From CBDAUN01 sp965214875 (GTDB taxonomy: Bacteria > Pseudomonadota > Gammaproteobacteria > Arenicellales > JAJDZL01): DNA of 64,000 nt. Below, in pieces: positions 10,205-19,282 of the stretch (the first letter of the stretch is position 1; each line of letters opens with the position of its first letter). The stretch spans positions 1,984,001 to 2,048,000 of the forward strand of contig OZ243980.1 of NCBI GenBank assembly GCA_965214875.1, written 5' to 3'. Under the pieces are notes generated by a model. That model saw nothing but the letters and a program-made list of their open reading frames with translations, was not told where the DNA came from and made no database searches. A program made the position numbers and the translations under genes.

Positions 10205-10564
10205 CTATTGTCTGGTATATCCTTGTTCTTGAATCATATCATCGACAGGATTCCGATCGGTATCAAGTCTCTCCTCAATTGCATCTAGCATATGGCGCAT
10301 AACGTCGCGCTGAATCGGATTCGATATCCCTGATTTTCTCCTCTGCTTTCTCAATACGTAAATATTGTCGATATTTGAAGTTTCGATATCAACGCTTGCG
10401 TCAGTATCATACGTTTCAGTAACAATCAAAAACATGCAATGCGGATTTCCAGATTTGATTTTGTCAGCAGTAGCCACGCTTCCCTCATACATGGTCTTGT
10501 CCAAGTACGTTTTGCACTCTATACAAACAATGGGGATTGAAATTTCATATTTTTCGCCAGACGA
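10205..10564 (-). pseudogene. restriction endonuclease C-terminal remnant (Bpu10I-like, PD-(D/E)XK)
   Basis: Only the C-terminal part of a type II restriction enzyme remains. The frame reads SSGEKYEISIPIVCIECKTYL followed by DKTMYEGSVATADKIKSG and PHCMFLIVTETYD. The IECK run gives the E-x-K half of a PD-(D/E)XK active site, and the arrangement resembles Bpu10I-type endonucleases. A credible start codon is missing: the frame runs straight out of the methyltransferase remnant on the same strand, in a different phase. It is best read as the result of an internal deletion joining two genes. Family assignment is from memory of the motif; the remnant status is clear from the missing N-terminus. Confidence 0.7.
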
Positions 10565-11172
10565 TGTTGTAAGATTCGATCGCCAGGTTTTTTCAAATCA
10601 CCCTTGCAAAACACTTCTAAAAATTCCCATGTATATTTGAGATAGGGGCCGCTGGGGCTTTGCCAACTTCCCCAAGCTGCATATTTGCAGTTGTAGTTGT
10701 TTTTCTCCCAAATAATCTCTCCCTTCCAAATCAACTTTTTGCGCATTGGATAGTCGCTAATGATGTGATGTGAAGGTATATAGTCCGAATATAAAGGCTG
10801 AATATTTACTACGAGTCGACCACTGTATTTGAGAACCCGCACACATTCATGGAAAATACGAAACAAGCGGTCGAAGTAATCTTCCCAATAGTGCGCATCG
10901 GAGTTTTCTGAATATTCGAGACCGAAATTGTATGGAGGGGATGTGAAAATTAGATCTATGCAATTATCTGGAAACGTTTTGAGCAATTCACAACTATCGC
11001 CAGTGATGATTTTGTTCAAAAATTCATCGGGCACATCGCATGTTCGTTCTGAAAAGCCGTTGCCACTGGCATAATAATGCTTAACTCTATCCTCTTCTTT
11101 GCTCTTTCTATTTTTAACCTTCCGTTCACGGTTTAAGTCGGCGCTGCTCGGAAATGGCGTTCGCAATTCCAT
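10519..11172 (-). pseudogene. DNA methyltransferase N-terminal remnant (TSPPY, beta-class order)
   Basis: The frame has ITGDSCELLKTFPDNCIDLIFTSPPYNFG, the catalytic motif IV of N4-cytosine/N6-adenine methyltransferases, followed by FHECVRVLKYSGRLVVNI and WEFLEVFCKGDLKKPGD. In this class the AdoMet-binding motif (FxGxGT) comes after the catalytic motif, and it is absent: the frame runs into unrelated sequence and stops. The protein should therefore be inactive. The break falls where the endonuclease remnant begins, so one deletion probably removed the 3' part of the methyltransferase gene and the 5' part of the endonuclease gene. ATG 11172 is preferred over TTG 11193. Confidence 0.8.
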
Positions 11173-11334
11173 CACGCTATTAGCGTCCTGCAACTCAGTT
11201 TCTTCCCAATTTGCCTTTTCATGACAGCTATTCGTTGAAGTGTTTTCGTTTCAATCGAGACGGCTCCTGCGCCAGGCGCCCCGGTCGATTGCGAATAATA
11301 TCTGAAAATGCATGACGCAAGTACGACCCGTATT

Positions 11335-14300
11335 TCAGTTCTGGGCCGCTATGCGATATTCAGCGTCTGGTTGAAAATCGCTCATCGCATCTAGCATCCG
11401 TTCGATTTGAGGGTTGACCTTTTCGGCGTGATGATGCTTGACGTGGCCAAATCCGCGGATATTTTCGGGGTAGCTTGCAACTTCCACCGCCATGGCATGA
11501 TTCTCATGCCGCAGGCGCGCTATCACAAACCCGACTCTTTGTTCGTAGTCCTTGATCAATTGCAGGTCGAATTTGCGATCGCGGGTGCGGCCGAACGGAT
11601 CAAGCCGCGAACCGCGCAAGACCTTCAAGCGGCTAAGTACTGCGAGCAAGCGGGCAGTTCCAGGTCCATATTCGCGCTTTAGCGGATGTCCCGTCACTTC
11701 GTCCGTCTTCGCCCACAATGGCGGTGCCAAGTGGTACCTTAGCTCGTATTCGCCTTCGAATTGATGTTCAATTCGATCTTGAAACTCGCGGCTGGTCAGC
11801 AGACGAGCCACCTCGTACTCGTCCTTGTACATGAGCAGTTTGTGATAGTAGCGAGCCACCGCCATGGCAAACCCGTTCATGCCGGGCGTGCGCGTCTGCT
11901 CAGCCTCTCTCGCTTGTTCGACAAATTGCCGATATCGGGCGGCATAGGCCGCATCTTGGTATTCAGTCAGCAATTGCGATCGATGACGAATCAGAGCTTC
12001 CAGCCCTTCTATCGCTTCGGCGGAGCTGCCGGACGGCTGCTTGCGGTCGATTAAGCTCTCGATCGCTTGCGGGTCGTAAACATATTGCCGTCCGCGGCGA
12101 AAGGCCTGAATGTTTTGCTCAACCGAGCGTCCATTCAGTCGAATCGCATATTCGATAGCCTCGCAACTCAATGGAATCGCGCCTTGCTGATAGGCAATGC
12201 CGACCAGAAGCATGTTCGAGAGTATCGTGTCGCCGAAAAGTTGCTCCGCGTAGCTGTTCGCATCGAGAAACGTCACGTTGTCCTTGCCGACGGTCTTTCG
12301 CAATCGAGAGCGCAACTCGTCTCCGGGAAAGAGCAGGTTCGAGTCTCTCGTAAAGTCGCCGGTCATCATCTCGTAGTCGTTGACCACCGCCACAGCGCGA
12401 TTGGCGCTGGCCGACGACAGCACGTTTTTGCTTGCAGAGACCACCAAATCGCAACCGATGATCAGATTGGCGCCGCCGGTTGCAATGTGTGTGGATGAAA
12501 TATCATCCGGTTTCGGAGCCAGTATCAAATGACTGATCACGGCCCCGCCCTTTTGCGCCAGTCCTGTCATGTCCAGTACAGAAAAGCCAAGCTGCTCGAT
12601 GTGCGCTGCCATGGAAAGAACCGCGCCGATCGTGATGATGCCAGTGCCGCCGACACCGGCGATGACAATATTGCACTCGCCCGACAGTTTGCCGACTGCG
12701 ACCGGTTCGATCGAGTCATCATCCAAAGTGCCAGCCTCGGCATGCTGTCTAATCTTTCGCAAACTTCCGCCATGCACCGTAACGAAACTGGGGCAGAACC
12801 CGTCGACGCAAGAATAGTCCTTGTTGCAGGTGGATTGATCGATTTTTCGCTTTCTGCCAAATTCTGTTTCAGTCGGCAGAATTGCAATGCAGTTGGATTT
12901 GATTCCGCAGTCGCCGCAACCTTCGCAGACTTCAGTGTTGATAACCACGCGCTTGGCCGGATCCGGATAGACGCCGCGCTTGCGCCGCCGCCTTTTCTCG
13001 GCAGCGCATGTCTGATCGTAGACGATCGCAGTCACGCCGCGTATATCTCTCAATCGGCGCTGCACACCGTCTAAGCGGTCTCGGGTCGCCACTTCGACGC
13101 TGTCAGGGAACCGTGGAAGACTTTGATACTTGGCGACATCATCCGATACGATTGCGACTTCGCGCACGCCTTCGGCTAGCAATTGCCTTGCGATGCGCGG
13201 CACGCTCAGCGGAACATCGAATGGCTGGCCACCGGTCATTGCAACCGCATCGTTGTAGAGCAGTTTGAACGTGATATTCGCATTCGCAGCTACGGCAGCC
13301 CGAATTGCCAGAATGCCGGAATGAATATAGGTGCCGTCGCCGATGTTTTGAAAAATGTGCTTGCGCTTGCTGAACACGCTTTCGCCAATCCAGCTCGCAC
13401 CTTCGGCTCCCATCTGGGTGAATCGCGCGGTCGAGCGGTCCATCCACTGCACCATGTAGTGGCAACCGATCCCGGCAAGCGCGACACTGCCATCGGGAAC
13501 CTTCGTCGACGTATTGTGCGGACAGCCGGCACAAAAATACGGTGTGCGCTCAAGCGGCGCCAAGGTTGTCTCGCGAGTCAGCAGCTCAGTGACCCGCTCG
13601 TAATGTCTGCGCAGGTTATCGGAATCTGCGTAAAGCAATACGTGCCGCGCAATCGCCGAGGCGATCTGCATTGCACTCAGACGCCCGTTTGAAGGCAACA
13701 GCCAATTGCCGTCGGCATCATGCTTGCCGACAATTTCGGGAGGGTCCGAAATGCCGTAGAGCAATGAACGAATTTGATCTTCGATCAATGGTCTTTTTTC
13801 TTCAACAACAATAATATGCCTTAGTCCTTTGGCAAACAACCTTAACCCTTGACGTTCAATCGGCCAAGTCAGGGCAAGCTTGTAAAGTCGAATGCCGAGA
13901 TGCCGGGCTTCGGTCTCGTCGATGCCCAGCTCCTTCATCGCGCGGCGGACATCGGAATATGACTTGCCAGCAGTGACAATGCCGATGCGGGCATCGGCCG
14001 AGTCAAAGACAGTCCGGTCGTAGCCGTTGACTCGCCAAATCGCCTCGACAGCTTGGAGCTTGTACCGGTGCAACCTGCGCTCCTGCTCAAGAGGCGTGTC
14101 CGGCCAGCGCAGATTGAGGCCGTCTGAGGGCAAGTTCAAATCGCTTGGAATGACAAGCCGGCCGGCCGCTTGATCCACCTCAACCGAGCCGGTCGCTTCG
14201 ACGGTGTCGTGAACGCATTTCAGACCGACCCAGCAACCCGCTGCGCGTGAAAGCGCCCAGCCAGCCAAGCCAAAGTCAAGCATGTCTTGAACGCCGGCAG

Positions 14301-14814
14301 GGTTCAAGACCGGCATCATCGCATCAACAAACGCATATTCGCTCTGGTGCGCTGTTGTTGACGATTCGCATGCGTGATCATCGCCCATTGCAGCCAGCAC
14401 ACCGCCGTATTTCGATGTTCCGGCCAGATTGGCATGGCGCAGGGCATCTCCAGATCGGTCAACGCCCGGACCTTTTCCGTACCAGATGCAAAAGACTCCG
14501 TCGTACTTGCCTTGGCCGTCAAGGACGGATTGCTGCGCACCCCAAATCGCAGTTACCGCCAAATCTTCGTTGATGCCTGGCTGAAAAACGACATGATGAA
14601 AATCCAGGTGGCTTTGAGCGTCCCATATTTGCTGGTCCAGTCCGCCCAATGGCGATCCCCGATAGCCTGAAATGTAGCCGGCAGTATTCAGACCTGAAGC
14701 CAGGTCGCGCTGTCTTTGCATCAAAGGAAGACGCACAAGAACCTGAATGCCGGATGCATGGATGCGGCCGGATTGCCTGGTATATTTGTCGTCGAGATTT
14801 ACCTTAGCAAGCAT
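11335..14814 (-). CDS. indolepyruvate ferredoxin oxidoreductase family protein (fused alpha-beta)
   Basis: 1159 residues, matching the long fused form in Proteobacteria. Order: pyruvate-ferredoxin-type pyrimidine-binding domain (GYRGSPLGGLDQQ near residue 50), TPP-binding domain with CAGCPHNTST and NIGDGTYIHSG, a single ferredoxin-like cluster CEGCGDCGIKSNC, and a gamma domain starting at VIAGVGGTGIITIGA. It oxidatively decarboxylates aryl or branched 2-oxo acids to acyl-CoA. It is the last gene of a leftward SDR-acyl-CoA dehydrogenase-oxidoreductase run (34 bp after the dehydrogenase), suggesting degradation of an aromatic or branched amino acid. An AGGAAA site precedes the ATG. Confidence 0.93.
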   Translation of the reverse strand: MLAKVNLDDKYTRQSGRIHASGIQVLVRLPLMQRQRDLASGLNTAGYISGYRGSPLGGLDQQIWDAQSHLDFHHVVFQPGINEDLAVTAIWGAQQSVLDGQGKYDGVFCIWYGKGPGVDRSGDALRHANLAGTSKYGGVLAAMGDDHACESSTTAHQSEYAFVDAMMPVLNPAGVQDMLDFGLAGWALSRAAGCWVGLKCVHDTVEATGSVEVDQAAGRLVIPSDLNLPSDGLNLRWPDTPLEQERRLHRYKLQAVEAIWRVNGYDRTVFDSADARIGIVTAGKSYSDVRRAMKELGIDETEARHLGIRLYKLALTWPIERQGLRLFAKGLRHIIVVEEKRPLIEDQIRSLLYGISDPPEIVGKHDADGNWLLPSNGRLSAMQIASAIARHVLLYADSDNLRRHYERVTELLTRETTLAPLERTPYFCAGCPHNTSTKVPDGSVALAGIGCHYMVQWMDRSTARFTQMGAEGASWIGESVFSKRKHIFQNIGDGTYIHSGILAIRAAVAANANITFKLLYNDAVAMTGGQPFDVPLSVPRIARQLLAEGVREVAIVSDDVAKYQSLPRFPDSVEVATRDRLDGVQRRLRDIRGVTAIVYDQTCAAEKRRRRKRGVYPDPAKRVVINTEVCEGCGDCGIKSNCIAILPTETEFGRKRKIDQSTCNKDYSCVDGFCPSFVTVHGGSLRKIRQHAEAGTLDDDSIEPVAVGKLSGECNIVIAGVGGTGIITIGAVLSMAAHIEQLGFSVLDMTGLAQKGGAVISHLILAPKPDDISSTHIATGGANLIIGCDLVVSASKNVLSSASANRAVAVVNDYEMMTGDFTRDSNLLFPGDELRSRLRKTVGKDNVTFLDANSYAEQLFGDTILSNMLLVGIAYQQGAIPLSCEAIEYAIRLNGRSVEQNIQAFRRGRQYVYDPQAIESLIDRKQPSGSSAEAIEGLEALIRHRSQLLTEYQDAAYAARYRQFVEQAREAEQTRTPGMNGFAMAVARYYHKLLMYKDEYEVARLLTSREFQDRIEHQFEGEYELRYHLAPPLWAKTDEVTGHPLKREYGPGTARLLAVLSRLKVLRGSRLDPFGRTRDRKFDLQLIKDYEQRVGFVIARLRHENHAMAVEVASYPENIRGFGHVKHHHAEKVNPQIERMLDAMSDFQPDAEYRIAAQN

Positions 14815-14848
14815 TCAGAGTTTCCTGCTTGGCGCATGTCTTATCGAT

Positions 14849-16051
14849 TCAAGCGTTCCAATTAAAAAACGCATCGCCTTCATTCATATAGTACTTGGAC
14901 AATACCATCTTGTGGACTTCCGATGCACCGTCAACTAGGCGCGCTTGGCGCTGGTAGCGATACATCCATTCTAGAATAGTATCCTTGGAATAGCCTCGTG
15001 CTCCGAGAAGCTGAATGGCCATGTCAACGACGTGATGAAGCGTATCGGCTACATCCACTTTCGCAATGGAGACCTCTTTTCGAGCGAAATCGCCCTGTTC
15101 CAGTTTCCATGCGGCATGCATGGTCAGCAGCCTGCCCATGTGAATTCGCGCTGCCGATTCGCCCATCATCCATTGTACGCCTTCATGCTCCGTCAGTAGC
15201 CGGCCAAACGCCTGGCGCTTTGCAACATGCTCGCTTGCAATCTCCATTGCTCGTCGGCAAAGGCCTAGCCAGCGCATGCAATGCGTCAGCCGTGCGGTGC
15301 CGAGTCGAATCTGCACCACTTTCATGCCGTCGCCGATTTCCATCAGGCGATTTTCATCTGGAATTTCAAGACCATCGAACACCAATTCGCAATGTCCGCC
15401 ATGCTCTTCAGGCCCCATGATCGGTACTCTGCGGAGCAATTTCCAGCCTGGGTCGTCCCGATGAAACATGAATGCTGTCAATCCTTTTCGAGGGTGATCC
15501 GAAGTGCGTGCCAGCAAAATGAAGTGTTCGGACACGCCGGCTCCGGTAATAAACCACTTGCGCCCCTTTACAACCCACTTATCTTTGCGCTTTTCGGCGC
15601 GAGTCATCATCATCCCGAGAGGGTCGGACCCTGATCCTGGAGCAGGTTCCGTCATTGCAAGCGCAGAGCGCACTTTGCCATCTATAATCGGTTGTAGCCA
15701 TCTTTCCTTTTGTACCGGTGTGCCAATCTTGTTCAAGACAAACATGTTTCCGTCATCTGGCGCGGCGCTGTTGAAAACGACTGGTCCGAAAATGGAGCGC
15801 CCCATCTCCTCGTAGCATGCCGCCATCCCGACCGTTAGCAAACCGCCGCCGCCACGCTCCTTTGGCATTTGCAGCGACCATAAGCCTTCGGCTTTAGCTT
15901 TTTCTCGCAACGGCATCAAGTAGGCATCGGCGATGTTCTCGCCCTCATCGTAGGCATCGGGAATCGACTCGACCGGAATGATGTGCGTGTTGACGAAATC
16001 GCGAATTCGCAATCTGCAATCGTTTACTTCTTCGCTTAGCCGAAAATCCAT
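14849..16051 (-). CDS. acyl-CoA dehydrogenase (ACAD10/11-like)
   Basis: 400 residues. Typical acyl-CoA dehydrogenase layout: alpha domain, FAD-binding middle segment ALAMTEPAPGSGSDPLGM and WVVKGRKWFITGAG, then the C-terminal helical domain with VAKRQAFGRLLTEHEGVQWMM and the end motif RLVDGASEVHKMVLSKYY. The latter resembles the ACAD10/ACAD11 branch, which tends to act on long, hydroxylated or branched acyl-CoA. It follows the SDR gene by 17 bp and precedes the ferredoxin oxidoreductase by 34 bp, so the three are likely one transcript. Substrate not determinable. Confidence 0.92.
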   Translation of the reverse strand: MDFRLSEEVNDCRLRIRDFVNTHIIPVESIPDAYDEGENIADAYLMPLREKAKAEGLWSLQMPKERGGGGLLTVGMAACYEEMGRSIFGPVVFNSAAPDDGNMFVLNKIGTPVQKERWLQPIIDGKVRSALAMTEPAPGSGSDPLGMMMTRAEKRKDKWVVKGRKWFITGAGVSEHFILLARTSDHPRKGLTAFMFHRDDPGWKLLRRVPIMGPEEHGGHCELVFDGLEIPDENRLMEIGDGMKVVQIRLGTARLTHCMRWLGLCRRAMEIASEHVAKRQAFGRLLTEHEGVQWMMGESAARIHMGRLLTMHAAWKLEQGDFARKEVSIAKVDVADTLHHVVDMAIQLLGARGYSKDTILEWMYRYQRQARLVDGASEVHKMVLSKYYMNEGDAFFNWNA

Positions 16052-16068
16052 GATGAAACTGCTTCCCG

Positions 16069-16833
16069 CTACATTGATGATTGAAGGTGGCCGCCATCGA
16101 CGACAATCGTGCTACCGGTCATATATGATGAAGCGTCCGAGGCGAGCAACAGCAAAGAGCCATCAAGATCGGATGGCTTGCCGAATCGTTTTTGCGGAAT
16201 CTTCTTCAGGACTTTCTCTGCGTCGGGCGACTCCAAGTATGACCGGTTCATATCGGTTACGACATAGCCTGGAGCAATTGCATTGACTCGAATATCGTAG
16301 CATGCCCATTCAAATGCCAACACTCTGGTCAAATGCTCTAAAGCCGCTTTCGCGGCCGCGTAATGCGCCACGTTGCCCATAACTCTGATACCGAGAATCG
16401 AGCAGATGTTGATAATGCTGCCGCCTTCGCCGGCCGACATCACTCGGCCTGCCTGCCGGGCAACTAGCCAAGCGCCTTTGAGATTCGTGTCCATAACGTC
16501 ATCCCACTCGTCTTCGCTCATTCGGAGTGCAGAATTCGAGCTAGCAACACCGGCGTTATTGACGACCACATTGATTGGTCCGGCTCGCAATGCTGCGCTA
16601 TCAAATGCGTTTTGCACACTATCCGAGTCGGTTACGTCGAGCGTGACCCACTGCGCCTTGCCACCGTTTGAACGAATTTGCTCGACCGTATCGATGAGCC
16701 GGCTTTTGCGTCTTGCCGCTAGAACGACGGTCGCGCCGAACCGCCCCATCAGGCGGGCAAAATGATCACCGAGACCGCTTGACGCACCGGTGATCAGGAC
16801 TGTTTTGCCGGAAACATCAAATAAAGGATGCAT
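16069..16833 (-). CDS. short-chain dehydrogenase/reductase (SDR)
   Basis: 254 residues, classical SDR. Visible are the nucleotide-binding TGASSGLG (residues 16-23), the NNAG motif, the active-site serine in INICSILG and Tyr-x-x-x-Lys in HYAAAKAALEHL, and a C-terminal TIVVDGGHL. It reduces or oxidises a hydroxyl/keto group with NAD(P). As first gene of a leftward three-gene run with an acyl-CoA dehydrogenase and a fused 2-oxoacid ferredoxin oxidoreductase, it probably handles a hydroxyacyl intermediate of the same pathway. The specific substrate cannot be read from the sequence. Confidence 0.92.
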   Translation of the reverse strand: MHPLFDVSGKTVLITGASSGLGDHFARLMGRFGATVVLAARRKSRLIDTVEQIRSNGGKAQWVTLDVTDSDSVQNAFDSAALRAGPINVVVNNAGVASSNSALRMSEDEWDDVMDTNLKGAWLVARQAGRVMSAGEGGSIINICSILGIRVMGNVAHYAAAKAALEHLTRVLAFEWACYDIRVNAIAPGYVVTDMNRSYLESPDAEKVLKKIPQKRFGKPSDLDGSLLLLASDASSYMTGSTIVVDGGHLQSSM

Positions 16834-16992
16834 GCAGTGAAAGACGAATGGGGAACAACAGAAAAAACCGATTCAGAGCTGGCGATTCGATTGCTAAACA
16901 TTTTACCCGCATTGTTGAAACTTTCTTGCCTGCAATGCAGATTACGGGAAAGTGATTTGGAGAAGTGGTCACCGAACCGCTGGCGGTCGACA

Positions 16993-17261
16993 CTATTTCA
17001 GACGGGAGTCGCCAGGGTTGTACATGGTGCCAATAAGCCGATTGCAGATCGTCTGAGGCTTGGTGCTGGCGAAACAGTCGGCCGGCAGCGAGAACCGGAT
17101 GATCGCATTGTTGCGAGCAGGGTCGCCTTCAACAAGATGATCGCCCGCCGGAAAGGCCTTCTCGATCGCGACATTGCCGATCCCGCATCGGACCAGCGCC
17201 GCCCCCCCCCTACGAGCAGGGCGAGGCCGGCGACGGCCAGTTTCATCGTCATTCCCGTCAT
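16993..17261 (-). pseudogene. small exported protein, out of frame at a poly-G tract (candidate phase-variable, OFF)
   Basis: ATG 17261 follows a strong GGAGG site with 6-base spacing and begins a signal peptide (MTMKLAVAGLALLV). The coding strand then has nine G (17202-17210). As written, the frame continues into nonsense. With ten G, or seven, it would run GGGAALVRCGIGNVAIEKAF and on through VEGDPARNNAIIRFSLPADC to a stop at 16993, about 89 residues. This is the arrangement of a contingency gene caught OFF. A sequencing error in the homopolymer is the main alternative. The mature part belongs to no family I recognise. Two other small exported genes in the window carry similar tracts. Confidence 0.6.
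17202..17210. repeat. C9 homopolymer (G9 on coding strand) in the 16993-17261 gene
   Basis: Nine consecutive C on the plus strand, directly after the hydrophobic core of the signal peptide encoded on the minus strand. A length of 10 (or 7) would restore one frame through the whole gene, so slippage by one base switches it. Confidence 0.9.
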
Positions 17262-17280
17262 GGCGCGCCTCCATCCATGC

Positions 17281-17292
17281 CTAGGCGCCTAG
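17281..17292. promoter_or_regulatory. 12-bp perfect palindrome upstream of the exported-protein gene
   Basis: CTAGGCGCCTAG is its own reverse complement and lies about 20 bp upstream of the start codon at 17261. It could be an operator or part of an element end. No -10/-35 pair is convincing nearby, so its role is unknown. Confidence 0.35.
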
Positions 17293-17335
17293 ACAGAGTC
17301 CGGCGGGCTTTGTCGGTATGGCGAGAAGCATACGC

Positions 17336-17420
17336 AGAAACTAAATTCATAAGTAATTGATATTATGTAGTTTCTGAAGTTGATGGTAGCCCCGCCACCG
17401 CGGGGTTAGAGGGCTCATAA
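17336..17420 (+). repeat. dispersed repeat, copy 1 (AT-rich block plus GC hairpin)
   Basis: An AGAAACTAAATTCATAAGT block followed by ATTGATATTAT recurs at 42871-42901 with one substitution. Both copies are then followed by a GC-rich hairpin (here CCCCGC-CACC-GCGGGG) and a GGCTCATA end. In this copy CAGAAACTA and TAGTTTCTG also form a 9-bp inverted repeat around the AT block. No gene starts directly after it here; the RidA gene begins 145 bp further on. It may be a conserved leader or an element end. Confidence 0.65.
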
Positions 17421-17565
17421 AGAACTACAATCGTAACGCACTGATATAGAACAATTCACGATTCCGTTCTTTGCGCGTAAGCGTGGTCGCCGAAGGCGGG
17501 CTTGTCCACTATAATTGCAAACTTAACTCCCCTGTTCAACTCAACTAGCCGGAAATAAAGAAAAC

Positions 17566-17919
17566 ATGAGCAAAATTAAACGAATCGAAACCGCTACCCG
17601 CATGAGCCAGGCTGTCGTGCACAGCAATACCGTCTACCTTGCTGGCCAGGTGGCGCTTGATGCGCCTGGCGCCAGCATTGAAGAGCAGACTCAAAACATA
17701 CTCACTCGCATAGACCGATTGCTTGAACAGTCAGGCACCAGCAAGGATAAGGTGCTTTCGGCGACGATATGGATGAGCGACATAGCAGACTTCGACAAGA
17801 TGAACTCGGTTTGGGACGCTTGGACATCCCCCGACAGCGCCCCCGCGAGAGCATGCGTGGAATCCAAGCTAGCCGCGCCGCAATTCAATGTTGAAATTGG
17901 TGTCATAGCGGCGATTTAG
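17566..17919 (+). CDS. RidA/YjgF/YER057c/UK114 family deaminase
   Basis: 117 residues. It matches RidA-type proteins in length and in the C-terminal ARACVESKLAAP motif, whose arginine binds the carboxylate of the imine/enamine substrate, and in VYLAGQVALD near the start. RidA hydrolyses reactive 2-iminoacids or enamines to keto acids plus ammonia. It lies 22 bp upstream of a D-amino acid dehydrogenase gene, whose direct product is an imino acid, so coupling is plausible. The two probably form an operon with the racemase-like gene that follows. Confidence 0.93.
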   Translation: MSKIKRIETATRMSQAVVHSNTVYLAGQVALDAPGASIEEQTQNILTRIDRLLEQSGTSKDKVLSATIWMSDIADFDKMNSVWDAWTSPDSAPARACVESKLAAPQFNVEIGVIAAI

Positions 17920-17941
17920 GCATTCCTCCTTCGAGGTTGAC

Positions 17942-19201
17942 ATGAAAATTGCAATTCTTGGTGCCGGCGTGGTTGGGGTTTCCACTGCCTACGAACTCGC
18001 TTTCGATGACTCGTCCCGCGAAATAAGCGTATTCGATGTTGCGTCCGAGGTGGCATCGCAGGCGAGCGCGGCCAATGCATCGATGATCGCGCCTGGCCAT
18101 GCCTATGCATGGGCTTCACCTAAGGTACCGGCGATCCTGCTCAAGTCGCTTTATCGGAATGATCAAGCATTTCGAATCAGGCTTCGATTCGATCGCAAAT
18201 TCTGGAAATGGACCGCATTGTTTCTAAAGCAGTGCAGCGACCGCGCCGCTGAACTGAACACCAGACGCAAGCACGAGCTTTGCTTGTATTCCCAGCATCG
18301 ACTGAATCAAGTGTCGGATCGCCACCAGCTGGAATATGATCGCGTTGCCAAAGGATTGCTGTATCTCTACCGGCAACAAGCGCACTTCAAGACGGGAGTA
18401 GAACGCTCGCGTCTTCTCTCGTCTCTAGGGCAATCAATCGACGTGCTGTCTCCTCAGCAAGTGGCCCAGTTGGATCCTGCATTCGAAGATGCGATGCCGA
18501 AAATCGCTGGCGCTTTGCATAGTTCTACCGATGAAACGGGAAGTTGCAAACGATTTACAGAGGAATTGGTTGCGCTATCCGAATCGCGTGGCGTTCGCTT
18601 CCATCATGGTTGCAAAGTCGAAGCACTCAGCAAGCGCGGCGCACGCATCGAGAGCGTAAGAACCTCCGAAGGAACGTACGATGCGGATATTTTTGTTGTT
18701 TCGCTTGGAGCGCAAACGCCGCTTTTGCTTGACCGCGTCGGCATCGATCTTCCGATCTACCCGGTGAAAGGATACTCGGTGACGCTGCCGAGGGAGCGAT
18801 CCAGCAAGCTCTTAACCATTGGCGCAGTCGATGAAGAGAAACTTGTCGCCTGCGCACCCATGGGCAACGACTTTCGCATTACCGCAACTGCCGAGTTCTC
18901 GGGCTATGATCTCAGTCACAAGCCGAAAGACTTTGCGCCAATGATATCCGCGATTAAGGAGATATTGCCCAATGCGGCGGATTACCAGAAACCCAGATTT
19001 CACACCTGCTTCAGACCAATGACGCCGCAGGGTACGCCGTATATCGGCTTTACTAAACTTGATAACCTGTTTGTTAATGCAGGTCAAGGGCACATGGGCT
19101 GGACGATGGCCTGCGGTTCGGCAAGAATAGCAGCAGACCTGATTAGCGGGAAGCAGACAGACATAGATGCGTCTACATTTAGCCCGATGGTGCGGCTATA
19201 A
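17942..19201 (+). CDS. D-amino acid dehydrogenase-like FAD oxidoreductase (DadA family)
   Basis: 419 residues. The N-terminus MKIAILGAGVVGVSTAYEL is an FAD-binding Rossmann fold, and SAANASMIAPGHAYAWASP at residues 40-60 matches the DadA pattern. The C-terminus carries FVNAGQGHMGWTMACGSA, also diagnostic. It oxidises D-amino acids to imino/keto acids, with electrons going to the quinone pool at the inner membrane. A GAGG site sits 5 bases before the ATG. Flanked by RidA and an Asp/Glu racemase-family gene, it suggests a module for D-amino acid use, or proline-betaine-like substrates. The exact substrate is unknown. Confidence 0.9.
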   Translation: MKIAILGAGVVGVSTAYELAFDDSSREISVFDVASEVASQASAANASMIAPGHAYAWASPKVPAILLKSLYRNDQAFRIRLRFDRKFWKWTALFLKQCSDRAAELNTRRKHELCLYSQHRLNQVSDRHQLEYDRVAKGLLYLYRQQAHFKTGVERSRLLSSLGQSIDVLSPQQVAQLDPAFEDAMPKIAGALHSSTDETGSCKRFTEELVALSESRGVRFHHGCKVEALSKRGARIESVRTSEGTYDADIFVVSLGAQTPLLLDRVGIDLPIYPVKGYSVTLPRERSSKLLTIGAVDEEKLVACAPMGNDFRITATAEFSGYDLSHKPKDFAPMISAIKEILPNAADYQKPRFHTCFRPMTPQGTPYIGFTKLDNLFVNAGQGHMGWTMACGSARIAADLISGKQTDIDASTFSPMVRL

Positions 19202-19282
19202 ATCCTTGGCATCGCATGCAATCGAACAATGTGGGCGATGCCCGGTATATTTATTTGGTTGCTTTCACCCCGGAGTCCGTCA

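Noticed and set aside
10139..10288. Small hydrophobic frame on the plus strand (MALMRKPVRYFLVVF...)
   Set aside because: It overlaps the endonuclease remnant on the other strand and its ribosome-binding site is too close to the start.
11335..14814. Several long frames on the opposite strand of the ferredoxin oxidoreductase gene
   Set aside because: Arginine/serine-rich shadow frames of a strongly coding gene.
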